Part shown: positions 11,918 through 12,066 of the stretch, one piece after another
Position numbering within the stretch: position 1 is the first letter of the stretch
Layout of the letters: the number at the start of each line of letters is the position of its first letter
Source of the DNA: UBA9988 sp964574105
Lineage (GTDB): Bacteria; Patescibacteriota; Minisyncoccia; Phycocordibacterales; UBA9988
Direction: 5' to 3'
Assembly: GCA_964574105.1 (NCBI GenBank)
Contig: CAZNKH010000015.1
Location: 1-12,066 of the forward strand
DNA length: 12,066 nucleotides
Position numbers and translations under genes: made by a program
Notes under the pieces: generated by a model
What the model was told of the DNA's origin: nothing
What the model saw: only the letters and a program-made list of their open reading frames with translations
The model's database searches: none

Positions 11918-12066
11918 ATGCTCGCGAAGGTGATGAGTGCGCAGGTAAGCGGACTCTCGGCAGATATTATTGATGTAGAAGTAGATATCTCGCAAGGACT
12001 CCACTCTTTCTCTATTGTCGGGCTCCCAGATAAGGCAGTTGAAGAATCCAAAGATAGAATTACTGC
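11918..12066 (+). CDS. comM: ComM/YifB family Mg-chelatase-like AAA ATPase, N-terminus only
   Basis: The window ends after 49 codons. The visible protein starts MLAKVMSAQVSGLSADIIDV, continues EVDISQGLHSFSIVGLPD and then KAVEESKDRI. This matches the N-terminal domain of ComM (YifB), a hexameric helicase that drives branch migration during natural transformation in bacteria where it was studied. The lack of the AAA region is due only to the window edge. The start at 11918 fits the family's usual N-terminus. An extended -10 lies 6 bases upstream and no ribosome binding site is present. Presence of comM agrees with DNA uptake being common in this type of bacterium, but no uptake gene is in the window. 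Confidence 0.93.
   Translation, partial: MLAKVMSAQVSGLSADIIDVEVDISQGLHSFSIVGLPDKAVEESKDRIT

Noticed and set aside
1..12066. CRISPR arrays, insertion sequences, prophage or toxin-antitoxin genes
   Set aside because: I looked for regular repeats, transposase motifs and paired small genes and saw none; the Xer protein looks like a housekeeping recombinase.

Overview
The window looks like a scaffold from a genome-reduced bacterium, most plausibly a member of the Candidate Phyla Radiation (Patescibacteria, Parcubacteria-like). This rests on the gene mix: one Xer recombinase, a TraR/DksA-type zinc finger with a C-C-C-H site, a ComM start, a DUF7282-like membrane-anchored protein, a decayed PduO gene, tRNA genes without encoded CCA, and very short intergenic gaps. 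A run of ten N at 6631-6640 marks a scaffold join. The taxonomy is inference, since no 16S rRNA gene is present.

Layout. (1) 1-1972, plus strand: the 3' part of a FtsX/MacB-type ABC permease, its ATPase, and a frameshifted, internally deleted PduO-type cobalamin adenosyltransferase remnant. (2) 1942-4022, minus strand: a small membrane protein, tRNA-Pro(CGG), a DUF7282-like anchored protein, a small Cys-rich protein, a YraN-family nuclease-like protein, tRNA-Gly(TCC) and tRNA-Arg(TCG). Between yraN and tRNA-Gly lie three tandem DnaA-box-like sequences. (3) 4045-5549, plus strand: the CCA-adding enzyme, divergent from the tRNAs that need it. (4) 5541-6681, minus strand: a Xer tyrosine recombinase broken only by the N gap, followed by a structured 3' region and a strong terminator. 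(5) 6711-12066, plus strand: rpsO, a NYN-domain putative RNase, pnp behind a structured leader, a coiled-coil protein, a coiled-coil protein with one membrane segment, a TraR/DksA-family zinc finger protein, and the start of comM.

Two themes stand out. First, several housekeeping genes without a Shine-Dalgarno sequence (cca, rpsO, the TraR/DksA gene, comM) have a -10-like hexamer ending exactly 6 bases before the ATG, and xer has the same geometry although it also has a GGAG. This predicts leaderless mRNAs. The xer and rpsO promoters are mirror images sharing one palindromic -35 hexamer, TTGCAA. Genes with a clear -10 further upstream (the small membrane proteins) carry a Shine-Dalgarno sequence. 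Second, the region-5 cluster combines two RNA-processing enzymes (NYN and PNPase) with a cytoplasmic coiled-coil protein and a membrane-anchored coiled-coil protein. This could be a membrane-tethered RNA-degradation assembly, which is a hypothesis drawn from gene order and overlap only.
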